From contig CAVUDD010000004.1 of the NCBI GenBank assembly GCA_963740205.1, positions 186,001-250,000 of the forward strand: a stretch of 64,000 nt of DNA, given 5' to 3'. Under the pieces are notes generated by a model. That model had not been told where the DNA came from and ran no database searches. It was given only the letters and a program-made list of their open reading frames with translations. The DNA is from UBA2137 sp963740205 (GTDB lineage: Bacteria > Pseudomonadota > Alphaproteobacteria > Micavibrionales > Micavibrionaceae). Both the position numbers and the translations under genes were made by a program. This document shows, one piece after another, positions 9,807 through 18,218 of the stretch. Every line of letters begins with the position of its first letter. The stretch's first letter is position 1.

Positions 9807-10864
9807 TTCAAGATGGTGACGTGCCCCATTTTACGGCCTTCACGAGTTTCTGACTTACCGTAAAGATGAACACAGGCCTTATAATTTTTAAGATATTCAG
9901 GAACTGTATCAATGTCATTACCGATAAGGTTTATCATTTTCACATTGCTGTGTTGAACAGGCATGCCTACGGGTAAGCCACAAACGGTTCTGACATGATT
10001 TTCAAATTGGGAAATTGTGCAGGCATCTATCGTCCAATGTCCTGAATTATGAGTTCTTGGTGCAATCTCATTAGCAAGGATATCTCCTTTATCCGTAATA
10101 AACATTTCCAGTGTCAAAACACCACGTAAATTAACTTTCTCCGCTAATCTTTCCGTAAGAACAGCTGCGCGAACCTTTAAGGGGCTTGATATTGGAGCGG
10201 GACACTTGCTTGTGGCTAGAATATGGTTTTCATGGATATTATGAGATGGACCGTAGGTTTCCATTTTCCCATTTTTATCACGAGCTACAATAACCGATAT
10301 CTCGTGGGTAAAATTGACAATCTCCTCTGCAATAAGATTTTGTCCTTTGAATATGGCTAAGATAGTATTCAAGTTATCAGACTTGTTTATTTTCTTTTGT
10401 CCTTTTCCATCATATCCGAAACGTGTCGTTTTTATAATTAAGCTTTCGCATTTCCATATTTTAAAGCATTGTACTATATCCTCGCTCGATTTAATTTCCT
10501 TCCACCTAGTTGTGGGGATATCAATTGAATTTAGAAAAGATTTTTCGGTAATTCTATCTTGCGCAATCTCTAGAATTTTATCGTCAGGAAAAACAGAGTT
10601 TTTGGATTGTAAATATCGTACGGTTTCAACAGGGATATTTTCGAATTCGTAAGTAATGACATCGACAAGGTTAGCAAATTTATCAAGTGCAGATTTGTCA
10701 TCATACTTTGCAACAATTGTTTTCCAGCTCACTTCGGACGCAGGGTGGTCATCACCATCAGTAAAGATAACGCATTTAATACCAAGTCGTGCTGCAGCAA
10801 GGGCGCTCATGCGCCCAAGTTGACCGCCACCCAGAATGCCAAGTGTCTTGATATTCTCTGTCAT
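9803..10864 (-). CDS. purK: N5-carboxyaminoimidazole ribonucleotide synthase
   Basis: An ATP-grasp enzyme of 353 residues. The N-terminal GILGGGQLGRM is the PurK Rossmann-like signature, with YEFENIP, RFGYDGKGQ and NEIAPRTHNSGHWT following. It carboxylates AIR to N5-CAIR using ATP and bicarbonate in de novo purine synthesis and feeds PurE. It lies directly downstream of purE with no intergenic gap, the usual purEK operon. Its 3' end overlaps the convergent MurQ-like gene by 4 nt. Confidence 0.96.
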   Translation of the reverse strand: MTENIKTLGILGGGQLGRMSALAAARLGIKCVIFTDGDDHPASEVSWKTIVAKYDDKSALDKFANLVDVITYEFENIPVETVRYLQSKNSVFPDDKILEIAQDRITEKSFLNSIDIPTTRWKEIKSSEDIVQCFKIWKCESLIIKTTRFGYDGKGQKKINKSDNLNTILAIFKGQNLIAEEIVNFTHEISVIVARDKNGKMETYGPSHNIHENHILATSKCPAPISSPLKVRAAVLTERLAEKVNLRGVLTLEMFITDKGDILANEIAPRTHNSGHWTIDACTISQFENHVRTVCGLPVGMPVQHSNVKMINLIGNDIDTVPEYLKNYKACVHLYGKSETREGRKMGHVTILN

Positions 10865-11362
10865 TTAATCTTTTGGATGTTCGGCAACACTGCCTGATTG
10901 TTCTTTGCGCCAATCAGAAAGTTGTTTTGAAATTGTTTCATCGTCATTTGCCAAAATGCCTAATGCAAGAAGTGCAGCATTTTTTGCGCCAGCATCCCCA
11001 ATTGCCAAGGTTCCTACTGGAACTCCACCAGGCATTTGGACAATAGAGAGCAAACTGTCCATTCCCTTCAAGGCTTTTGATTTAACAGGCACGCCCAAAA
11101 CCGGAACAATTGTCATTGAGGCAACCATACCTGGTAGGTGTGCCGCGCCACCTGCGCCTGCGATGATAACTTTTAATCCACGCTCTTTAGCAGTTTTGGC
11201 AAATTCAACCATGCGACCGGGTGTACGATGCGCGGAAACTATGCGGCATTCATGAGGAATATCAAAATCATGCAAAATATCATGAGCATGTTTCATAGTG
11301 CCCCAATCAGATTGAGAACCCATAATAATACTTATAAGGGGCTTGTCGTGCGAGTGTGTCAT
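10865..11362 (-). CDS. purE: N5-CAIR mutase PurE
   Basis: A class I PurE of 165 residues with the substrate-binding motifs MGSQSDW, SAHRTP and AGGAAHLPGM. It converts N5-CAIR to CAIR, the step after PurK, whose gene abuts it downstream. The charged C-terminal tail (after NDDET) is longer than the minimal fold. The start is the first ATG of the frame and is followed within a dozen codons by the conserved SIIMGSQSD. Confidence 0.96.
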   Translation of the reverse strand: MTHSHDKPLISIIMGSQSDWGTMKHAHDILHDFDIPHECRIVSAHRTPGRMVEFAKTAKERGLKVIIAGAGGAAHLPGMVASMTIVPVLGVPVKSKALKGMDSLLSIVQMPGGVPVGTLAIGDAGAKNAALLALGILANDDETISKQLSDWRKEQSGSVAEHPKD

Positions 11363-11399
11363 GGTTTTGAAATAAGTCTTTCTCTAAAGAATAAATATC

Positions 11400-11600
11400 T
11401 TATGCAATAATATCAGGCACAAGATCGCTTTCAATTTTTTGAATTGTGTCTTTAAGTTGAAGTTTGCGCTTCTTCAGGCGTTGTAATTGCAAAGCATCCA
11501 CAACAGACATGTGAACCAGCCTGTCAATGGCTTGATCTAAATCCTTGTGTTCGGCTTTGAGTTCAGCGAGTCTTTCTCGCAGAGCGTCTTCGTCTTCCAT
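11400..11600 (-). CDS. YdcH/DUF465 family small protein
   Basis: A 66-residue, highly charged helical-hairpin protein (RERLAELKAEHKDLDQAIDR, LQRLKKRKLQLKDTI) matching the DUF465/YdcH family common in proteobacteria. Family function is unknown. It is divergent from pfkA, whose ATG lies 86 nt away, and lies upstream of purE on the same strand. Confidence 0.85.
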   Translation of the reverse strand: MEDEDALRERLAELKAEHKDLDQAIDRLVHMSVVDALQLQRLKKRKLQLKDTIQKIESDLVPDIIA

Positions 11601-11685
11601 ATACCCTCTAATGCAATTTTCTTTTAGGTCTTTTCCTTTTGGTGCAAATAGTTTACCAAATTTCTATGAGTTTTTTAAGAGTTTT

Positions 11686-12771
11686 ATGAGCATGAAGAGA
11701 AGAATTGGCATTTTAACGAGTGGTGGTGATTGCGCGGGACTGAATGCAGTCATCAGGGCGGTTGTGCACAGCGCAAGTATTCGTGGCTGGGAAGTCGTGG
11801 GCATTCTTGATGGTACACATGGACTTTTGCAGGATCCTCCGCAATATAAACTCCTTAATGCGAATGACTTTGATGGTGTTGTTATGCGCATGGGGGGCAC
11901 TCTTTTAGGTACAACAAATAAGGGAAATCCTTTTGCATTTCCTATGAAGGATGGGTCGACTAAGGACCGTTCTGGCGAAATTATAGAAGGTTTTAAAAAA
12001 TTAAATATTGATTCTGTGATTGCAATTGGCGGTGACGGAAGCTTTGCGATTTTGAAAAAATTGGCAGAGCAGGGTGGTATCAACATGGTTGGTATACCTA
12101 AAACAATTGATAATGATATTGGTGAGACAGAAACATCTGTTGGTTTTGACACGGCAGTATCGGTTGCAACAGAGGCGCTTGATAGATTACAGCCAACGGC
12201 AGCATCCCATGACAGGGTGATGGTTCTTGAGGTTATGGGGCGGGATGCAGGTCACATCGCCTTAACGGCAGGAATTGCTGGTGGTGCGGATGTTATTCTT
12301 ATTCCAGAAATTAAATACTCAATGGAAACTGTTGCCAAGAAAATCAAGGCTGTTATGGAGGGTGGACGCAACTTTGCACTGGTTGTTGTATCTGAGGCTG
12401 TAAAAACAGAAAATGGTGAAAAGTTTGAGGTTACATATGCTGGTGGCGAGAAACGCTATGGTGGGATTGGTAATTATATTGGTGCACGTATATCAGAGAT
12501 GACAGGTGCAGAAACGCGCGTGACAGTTTTGGGGCATGTTCAACGAGGAAGTCAGCCTACATATAATGATAGACTTCTTGCGTCCGCTTTTGGTGTTAAG
12601 GCAGTAGACCTGATTGCAGAGGGTAAATTTGGACGTATGGTTGCTTGGAAAAACAGAACCGTTGTTGATGTGGCCATTGAAGACGCAATAGCAGCTTACC
12701 AAGAAGTAGACCTCGATGGCACTTTGGTTCATACTGCAAATGCACTAGGTATTTCATTCGGGGAATCATAA
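11686..12771 (+). CDS. pfkA: 6-phosphofructokinase, mixed ATP/PPi signature
   Basis: The 361-residue product begins SMKRRIGILTSGGDCAGLNA, the PFK N-terminus. An open frame upstream (from 11545) covers the divergent DUF465 gene and is not coding. Key motifs are GGDGSF, GIPKTIDNDI, MGRDAGHIA and LGHVQRGSQP. The Gly after GGD is typical of ATP enzymes. The Lys in PKTIDND is typical of PPi-dependent or mixed-clade enzymes, so the phosphoryl donor cannot be assigned. It phosphorylates fructose 6-phosphate in glycolysis; the opposing class II FBPase is at 51,000. ATG codons at 11686 and 11692 are both possible. The PH-domain gene starts 3 nt after the stop. Confidence 0.92.
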   Translation: MSMKRRIGILTSGGDCAGLNAVIRAVVHSASIRGWEVVGILDGTHGLLQDPPQYKLLNANDFDGVVMRMGGTLLGTTNKGNPFAFPMKDGSTKDRSGEIIEGFKKLNIDSVIAIGGDGSFAILKKLAEQGGINMVGIPKTIDNDIGETETSVGFDTAVSVATEALDRLQPTAASHDRVMVLEVMGRDAGHIALTAGIAGGADVILIPEIKYSMETVAKKIKAVMEGGRNFALVVVSEAVKTENGEKFEVTYAGGEKRYGGIGNYIGARISEMTGAETRVTVLGHVQRGSQPTYNDRLLASAFGVKAVDLIAEGKFGRMVAWKNRTVVDVAIEDAIAAYQEVDLDGTLVHTANALGISFGES

Positions 12772-12774
12772 AAT

Positions 12775-13323
12775 ATGCTTTACGTTCAACAGTCGCTTGC
12801 GCCCGATGAAGAGATCATTCATATCGGACATTTTCACTGGATGTATGATGTAAAAGCTTTCTTGAGTCTTTTTTGGGGCGTGCTTTTCACCGTGATAGTT
12901 ATTGCAGGAAGCTTGTATGTTCAGGACAAGGTTGGACTTCCCTTAAGCAGCTATGCGGTTGCACCCGATGCGGGCACTATTGATAAATTTCGTGCTCTCC
13001 ATCCTGGTATTAAATTACTTGCCTTCCTTACTTTTCTTTTTGGAATTTTTCGTTTTGCCCAAATGATGGTCTACAAAGCAACAACTGAAATTGCGATTAC
13101 TACGTCACGTCTAATATATAAGCGCGGATTGGTTGCGCGCGCAGTTGTTGAAATTAATATCGATCGTATTGAGAGTGTAAATCTCCTGCAAGGTATCTTG
13201 GGACGTATACTTGATTACGGACGTGTTATGGTCAGAGGTATGGGAGTGGGTGAGATCATTTTACCCCCGGTTGCTCGCCCGGTTGTTTTTAAGAAGGCAA
13301 TTGAAAAGGCGCGGACATCATGA
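12775..13323 (+). CDS. PH domain-containing membrane protein (YdbS-like)
   Basis: A 182-residue protein with two transmembrane helices (residues ~28-48 and ~82-98) followed by a bacterial PH domain of the bPH_2 type (TTSRLIYKRGLVARAVVEIN, IDRIESVNLLQGILGRILDY). These YdbS/YdbT-type proteins sit in the inner membrane; their function is poorly defined. The start is 3 nt after pfkA and the stop overlaps the next PH gene by 4 nt (ATGA), so the three genes are probably co-transcribed. Confidence 0.8.
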   Translation: MLYVQQSLAPDEEIIHIGHFHWMYDVKAFLSLFWGVLFTVIVIAGSLYVQDKVGLPLSSYAVAPDAGTIDKFRALHPGIKLLAFLTFLFGIFRFAQMMVYKATTEIAITTSRLIYKRGLVARAVVEINIDRIESVNLLQGILGRILDYGRVMVRGMGVGEIILPPVARPVVFKKAIEKARTS

Positions 13324-13808
13324 ACGTTGATGCTTCACGATATGCAGGTATATCGTTAAGAGAAGGCGAGAAAATAATTGCTGAAGGTTTAATCTCGACA
13401 GGTATTTTTTGGAAATCATTTGCTGTTTTAATTATAGCAATTTGTGTGGGTTTATTCGCTTGGCAGCTAGGCGTTTTTCTCTTGGTTGTAACCATGCTTA
13501 TGTTTTTAGTGTCTAGTCTAACTAAACGTTTTTTGCTTCTCGCCTTAACAGATTATCGTGTTCTTGTGCGCTATGGCATTATGAATTTAGAAACTTTGCA
13601 AATTCGCTTTGATTCACTTGAGAGTGTTGAGGTTCACAGGACTTTAATGGGGCAATTCTTGGGGTACGGTAATATCGTATTAACAGGAAATGGAACGCGT
13701 AGAATTATCATACCCTTTGTATCAAATGCTGCTTATTTCAGGGACAAGTTGGATCAGGTTTTGTATAAGCGAGAAAAAGAACGAGAGCCATCTCCCAAGA
13801 AAACCTAA
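13320..13808 (+). CDS. Second PH domain-containing membrane protein
   Basis: A 162-residue paralogue of its upstream neighbour. It has two hydrophobic helices at ~32-68, then the same bPH_2 pattern (TDYRVLVRYGIMN, IRFDSLESVEVHRTLMGQFL, YGNIVLTGNGTRRI). It overlaps the upstream gene by 4 nt. The charged C-terminus (KREKEREPSPKK) is probably cytosolic. An inverted repeat CTAATG/CATTAG follows the stop (13805-13826) but has no U tract. Confidence 0.78.
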   Translation: MNVDASRYAGISLREGEKIIAEGLISTGIFWKSFAVLIIAICVGLFAWQLGVFLLVVTMLMFLVSSLTKRFLLLALTDYRVLVRYGIMNLETLQIRFDSLESVEVHRTLMGQFLGYGNIVLTGNGTRRIIIPFVSNAAYFRDKLDQVLYKREKEREPSPKKT

Positions 13809-13862
13809 TGTTTTGTTAAGCATTAGTCTTGTATGATGGGGAATTGCAATCTTAAGATAATC

Positions 13863-15491
13863 ATGAATTTTACATCCGTAATAAAAATAACTGCCTTTGT
13901 GGCATTTTTTCTATTCTTTGCAACGCCGTCGTTTGCACAAGAAAAGCTTTCTCCTGTTCAAGAAGATATCCGTGTGCTTTCTCAAAAGCCCAGCATTAGT
14001 GTTTTACCAATTGAGGATAACAAAGGTTTTTACGAATTTTACCAATCAAGAAACTTTACCCCTTTGTGGACAAGCAAGCGTGACATAAAGGATGTCATTA
14101 TGGTTTTTGAAAATTCTTGGACACATGGCCTTAACCCACAAAATTATCTGAGTGATATTTTACTGGATTTAGTAAACAGTCCGCATGATGCTGATAAGGC
14201 ACCCTTGGATGTAATGATGTCCGCAGCAGTAGTGCGTTATGGACGTGATTTAACAGGTATGCGCATTAACCCTGAAGAGATAGGACAAAGTTCGGCTGAT
14301 TGGCGTAAGCCCGTATCTTCAAATGCCATTCTTAACTATGTGATGGATGAGGGCAGTAAGAAAGAAGCTCTTGAAGCCCTTCCCCCGCAGAGCAAGCTTT
14401 ACAGCTCTTTGCGCAAGGCGCTCATAAAGGAAATTGAGGATTTGGGCGAACCTGAGCCATTTGAAAATGTCTTACCCATTAAGGTCGATGGTACGCTAAG
14501 GCCTGGTGACAGGCATGGTGTTGTTCATAATATTCGCTATCGCCTAGGTATGGAGCCCGAGCCCTATAATGATGTTTATGATGATAAGCTTGTTAAAGCT
14601 CTAATGTTATTTCAACATGAAAATGGGTTGCGTCCCGATGGTCTTATAGGCAATCAAACGTTAGAGGCGATGAACAAAACCCGTCAGGATAAAATAAACC
14701 AAATTATTGCTAACCTTGAGCGCATCCGTTGGCTTGATCCAAGCAAGCCTGACAAGTACCTGATTGTAAATATACCAGCTCAGACATTATGGGCTGTTGA
14801 GAATAACAAAATTTCATTAGAGATGCCTGTTGTTGTCGGACGTCGTGGGCGCGAGACAATGTCCTTTAAGGCGCGCGTCACAGGTGTTCGTTTTAACCCG
14901 ACGTGGACAGTACCGAAGACTATAAAGTCTGAGGACTATATTCCTAAATTAAAAGAAAATCGTTATTATCTTGATGATAAAAACGTGACTTTTATCAAGG
15001 GATGGGGAGAAAGTGAGCAAGTTTTAGCATCCTCTGAAATTGATTGGGCTAGTCTGAGCGAAAATGAAATTAAGCAGATTAGAATAGTGCAATCTTCGGG
15101 GTCTAATAATCCGTTGGGACGTATAAGACTTCTGATGCATAACAAATATGATATCTTTCTGCATGATACCAACACGGATGAATATTTTGGACACTCGGCG
15201 CGCGCATTAAGTTCTGGTTGCGTAAGAATGTCACAACCAGAAAGTGTTGCCAATTTTGTTCTATCCGATAATAAAGGGTGGGATAACAATGCTCTTCAGG
15301 ATGTTTTGGACAAAGGTAAGATGCGTGATATCCCAGCCACGACTAAAATTCCTGTCTACCTTATCTATCAAAGTGCATGGATGGATGACGCTGGAAAGCT
15401 TGTATTTAGCCCCGATTTATATGAGTGGGATGCAAGACTGGTTCAGAAATTAAAAGCTAAGAATGAAGTTTATATTCCAAGAATAATTTAA
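13863..15491 (+). CDS. L,D-transpeptidase (YcbB/LdtD-like)
   Basis: The 542-residue protein begins with a clear Sec signal peptide (MNFTSVIKITAF, ending PSFAQ), which is why this ATG is preferred to the in-frame one 30 nt upstream. Residues ~205-275 form a peptidoglycan-binding_1 domain (YDDKLVKALMLFQHENGLRP). Residues ~290-470 are the YkuD catalytic domain with the HDTNTDEYFGHS and SGCVRM active-site motif (catalytic Cys). It makes 3-3 meso-DAP cross-links or attaches proteins to peptidoglycan in the periplasm. The DUF882/M15-like gene follows, and a regulator resembling LdtR lies at 31,310. Confidence 0.93.
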   Translation: MNFTSVIKITAFVAFFLFFATPSFAQEKLSPVQEDIRVLSQKPSISVLPIEDNKGFYEFYQSRNFTPLWTSKRDIKDVIMVFENSWTHGLNPQNYLSDILLDLVNSPHDADKAPLDVMMSAAVVRYGRDLTGMRINPEEIGQSSADWRKPVSSNAILNYVMDEGSKKEALEALPPQSKLYSSLRKALIKEIEDLGEPEPFENVLPIKVDGTLRPGDRHGVVHNIRYRLGMEPEPYNDVYDDKLVKALMLFQHENGLRPDGLIGNQTLEAMNKTRQDKINQIIANLERIRWLDPSKPDKYLIVNIPAQTLWAVENNKISLEMPVVVGRRGRETMSFKARVTGVRFNPTWTVPKTIKSEDYIPKLKENRYYLDDKNVTFIKGWGESEQVLASSEIDWASLSENEIKQIRIVQSSGSNNPLGRIRLLMHNKYDIFLHDTNTDEYFGHSARALSSGCVRMSQPESVANFVLSDNKGWDNNALQDVLDKGKMRDIPATTKIPVYLIYQSAWMDDAGKLVFSPDLYEWDARLVQKLKAKNEVYIPRII

Positions 15492-15682
15492 TTTTCTTGC
15501 AGTTATATCTTAGATTCCGTAAAGTAAGATTGTCTGTGGGCAATCCATGGCAAAATTTAATCAGTACTATTTTTCATTTTTACGATTTGTTAAGCCTTAT
15601 TAGGTCATACTAAAAAAGGTTCTATTCATAATTTTCTTATTCACAAGAAATATAAATTAAAAAAAAGTTTACGGGTATATCA

Positions 15683-16258
15683 ATGAATCTAGAAACTCTT
15701 CTTGAAGACAAGACGTTTGATCGTCGTACATTACTAAAGGGCTCACTTACGCTTTCTGCGGCAGCACTAATATCAACTGTAGGTATCAAACCTGTTTTTG
15801 CAGGTGTGCCAGGTGGGCGTTACAACCTTTCGGTTTTTAATCTCCATACGCATGAAAGCTATGAAGGTCTTTACCGTGTAGGTAATCAGTATTTACCTGA
15901 TTCATTCGAGCAAATTAACTACACGCTTCGTGATCATCGTAGAAATGAAGTTTTTCCTATGGATCCTCGTGTGATTGATATTGCTGCAGCAATTCATAAA
16001 ATGTCTGGTTCCAGAAAGCCTTTCAAAATTCTTTCAGGCTATCGCTCACCAAAGACAAATAAAATGCTTGGTAACAACAGTGGTAAAGTTGCAAAGCAGT
16101 CTTTACACATGTCTGGCCAGGCAATTGACTTGGCATTAGATGATGTTCCGTTGGGGCGTCTCCATGAAATAGCAATGAAACTCAAGGCTGGTGGCGTAGG
16201 ATATTATGCTAGAAGTGGTTTTGTCCATGTTGACTCAGGTAAATTCAGAAGCTGGTAG
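15683..16258 (+). CDS. DUF882/YcbK-type M15-like periplasmic protein
   Basis: A 191-residue protein with a twin-arginine-type leader (FDRRTLLKGSLTLSAAA, cleavage near VFAG). The mature part has the YcbK/DUF882 pattern ILSGYRSPKTN, SLHMSGQAIDLAL and FVHVDSG, which places the His/Asp/His zinc ligands of a D-Ala-D-Ala carboxypeptidase-like (M15) fold. It follows the L,D-transpeptidase by ~190 nt, the usual ycbB-ycbK pairing, so a peptidoglycan role is likely. The ATG at 15683 places the RR motif at residues 14-15. Confidence 0.9.
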   Translation: MNLETLLEDKTFDRRTLLKGSLTLSAAALISTVGIKPVFAGVPGGRYNLSVFNLHTHESYEGLYRVGNQYLPDSFEQINYTLRDHRRNEVFPMDPRVIDIAAAIHKMSGSRKPFKILSGYRSPKTNKMLGNNSGKVAKQSLHMSGQAIDLALDDVPLGRLHEIAMKLKAGGVGYYARSGFVHVDSGKFRSW

Positions 16259-16331
16259 TTCTCAATAATTTGTGAAGTTTAGAATTTTCTGATACAGTTC
16301 ATTTCAACAATAATATCTGAATGGGACTTAG

Positions 16332-16856
16332 ATGATACTGATTGGCTTAAGTGCTGAGGTGCCGTCGAGGCATGGCTTACCAGAAGAAGTTGTGTTGCTT
16401 GCCAAAAATGCATTAGAAAATAATCAAATTGCCATTAAGGCTACTTCGTCCGTATGGCTTGAAGCTAATCGTGAAAACGGTTACGGCGAGTATTTCCCCG
16501 CCAGTCTAGTTTTATCTATAGATACCCACCTTTACCCTTTACCGCTTTTGGCATTGTTGCAGGATATAGAAAGCGAGTTTGGTCGTATTCATGGTTTCAA
16601 AAACGACCTTAAATCTGTTGAATTCTTTCTAATTTCCTATCAGAGAGAAGTTTTTAAAAACGATTATCTCACTTTACCTTACCCGCAAGTGCATGAGCAA
16701 ACCCATTTCCTCCTCCCTCTTAACGAGATCTACTCGGACTGGGTTCACCCATATTTTGACGAGCCTTTAAAAAACCTGCTTGATAAGCGTACAGATAAAA
16801 ACAATTATATTTCTGAGAGCGAATTAAAATCTATACAAAAAGTGACAAAAAAATAA
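16332..16856 (+). CDS. HPPK-like paralogue lacking the metal-binding aspartates
   Basis: This 174-residue protein aligns along its length with the functional FolK encoded next: IGLSAEVPSRHG versus IGLGANLPSQYG, LVLSIDTHLYPLPLL versus RVLSIQTDLYPMPLL, and FLLPLNEIYSDW versus FVLRPMAEILDYW. The HPPK catalytic strip APRVLDLDVIAY is replaced by DLKSVEFFLISY, so the two Mg2+-binding aspartates become Glu and Phe. It should not catalyse pyrophosphoryl transfer. It overlaps folK by one base. A tandem duplication that became a pseudoenzyme or regulatory subunit is the simplest reading. Confidence 0.75.
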   Translation: MILIGLSAEVPSRHGLPEEVVLLAKNALENNQIAIKATSSVWLEANRENGYGEYFPASLVLSIDTHLYPLPLLALLQDIESEFGRIHGFKNDLKSVEFFLISYQREVFKNDYLTLPYPQVHEQTHFLLPLNEIYSDWVHPYFDEPLKNLLDKRTDKNNYISESELKSIQKVTKK

Positions 16857-17398
16857 TGTCAGACAACATTGGAGCCTCAGAAATATTAATTGGTTTAGGT
16901 GCCAATTTGCCAAGCCAGTACGGAACACCAGCTGAAACCCTCCTTGAGGCTCAAGCAGTTCTCGAAAAAGAAGGTATTAGGATTCTTAAAGCCTCAAGCA
17001 TATGGCTAACTGCGCCCGTCCCAGTAACGGACACTCACCCTTGGTACGCCAACAGGGTTCTATCTATTCAAACAGATTTGTATCCTATGCCACTTTTGAT
17101 GAAGCTCTTGGAAATTGAAACAAGATTTGGACGAGTAAGAAGTTACCTAAATGCACCACGTGTCCTTGATTTAGATGTTATAGCCTATAGGGACGAAATG
17201 TCAGATGATAAGGATTTAATACTGCCTCACCCTAGAATGCATGAGCGTGCATTTGTTTTAAGGCCTATGGCTGAGATACTAGATTATTGGAAGCATCCTG
17301 AAAGCCAAAAAACCTTAAGCGAGCTTGTTGAATCCTTAGATGAAGAGCAAAAGGTAAGATGTCTTAAGGATGGAGAGGAATATCGTCTTGCTGGTTGA
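16856..17398 (+). CDS. folK: 2-amino-4-hydroxy-6-hydroxymethyldihydropteridine pyrophosphokinase
   Basis: A 180-residue HPPK with the conserved substrate and metal motifs LEIETRFGRVRS, NAPRVLDLDVIAY (both catalytic Asp present) and LPHPRMHERAFVLRPM. It transfers pyrophosphate from ATP to hydroxymethyldihydropterin in folate synthesis and supplies FolP, whose gene overlaps its 3' end by 29 nt. The start is the ATG overlapping the stop of the degenerate paralogue. Alphaproteobacterial folK/folP adjacency is common; the tandem HPPK copy upstream is not. Confidence 0.92.
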   Translation: MSDNIGASEILIGLGANLPSQYGTPAETLLEAQAVLEKEGIRILKASSIWLTAPVPVTDTHPWYANRVLSIQTDLYPMPLLMKLLEIETRFGRVRSYLNAPRVLDLDVIAYRDEMSDDKDLILPHPRMHERAFVLRPMAEILDYWKHPESQKTLSELVESLDEEQKVRCLKDGEEYRLAG

Positions 17399-18215
17399 GA
17401 AAGCCCTTAAAAACTCACCGTGCATTATGGGTATTGTAAATGTTACGCCCGATAGTTTTTCTGATGGTGGTAAGTACCTTGATAGCCAAAAGGCGATTCA
17501 TCATGGTTTGGAATTAATAGAAGAGGGGGCTGATATCCTTGATATTGGCGGGGAGTTTACACGTCCAAACGCTGAACCTGTGTCTGCACAGGAAGAAATT
17601 GACCGTATAATTCCTGTAATCGAAGGTCTTGCAAAGTCTGGAGCTATTATTTCTGCAGACACTCGCAACGCTTCCGTGATGCAGGCAGCCATTAATGCTG
17701 GGTGTCATATCATTAATGATGTTTCTGCTTTGACAGACGAAAATGCAATTAAAGTTATCTCAAACAGTAACGTTTCTTTGTGTTTGATGCATATGCAGGG
17801 CACCCCTCAAAATATGCAAAAAAACCCACATTACGAAGATGTTACTAATGACGTATATAATTTTTTAGAGCAAAAAATTCAGCTTTGCGTAAAAGCAGGC
17901 ATAGATAAAGATAGATTGATTGCGGATGTCGGGATTGGGTTTGGAAAGACCTTGGAACATAATCTGGTGCTTTTAAAAAATTTGAAGAGTTTTCTGAGTT
18001 TGGGTGTTCCACAAATGTTAGGTACATCTCGCAAAAGTTTTATAGCTAAAATCGATGGCATGGGAGAAAGCCCAGAGCAACGTTTGGGTGGTTCTTTGGC
18101 AACTGTTATTCATGCCTATCAACAAGGTGTTCAAATTTTCCGTGTACATGACGTTCTTGAAACCAAACAGGCTTTATTAACCTATCAAGCTATTCAAGGA
18201 GCTGATATACAATAG
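17370..18215 (+). CDS. folP: Dihydropteroate synthase
   Basis: A 281-residue DHPS with the first signature MGIVNVTPDSFSDGG, the pABA/pterin-site motifs SADTRN, IINDVSA and LMHMQG, and the late LGTSRKSFI. It condenses pABA with DHPP to dihydropteroate and is the sulfonamide target. The second signature loop reads GGEFTRPN where nearly all homologues have GGESTRPG: codon TTT replaces Ser. The ATG inside the 3' end of folK is chosen because the conserved core starts ~20 residues later; the ATG at 17427 would clip it. recO follows after 3 nt. Confidence 0.94.
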   Translation: MERNIVLLVEKALKNSPCIMGIVNVTPDSFSDGGKYLDSQKAIHHGLELIEEGADILDIGGEFTRPNAEPVSAQEEIDRIIPVIEGLAKSGAIISADTRNASVMQAAINAGCHIINDVSALTDENAIKVISNSNVSLCLMHMQGTPQNMQKNPHYEDVTNDVYNFLEQKIQLCVKAGIDKDRLIADVGIGFGKTLEHNLVLLKNLKSFLSLGVPQMLGTSRKSFIAKIDGMGESPEQRLGGSLATVIHAYQQGVQIFRVHDVLETKQALLTYQAIQGADIQ

Positions 18216-18218
18216 AGT

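Noticed and set aside
11545..11685. Upstream extension of pfkA (Ser-rich N-terminus)
   Set aside because: It is antisense to the DUF465 gene, is not PFK-like, and the conserved N-terminus starts at 11686.
13805..13826. Inverted repeat CTAATG/CATTAG after the second PH-domain gene
   Set aside because: Six pairs, 10-nt loop and no U tract; not a convincing terminator.
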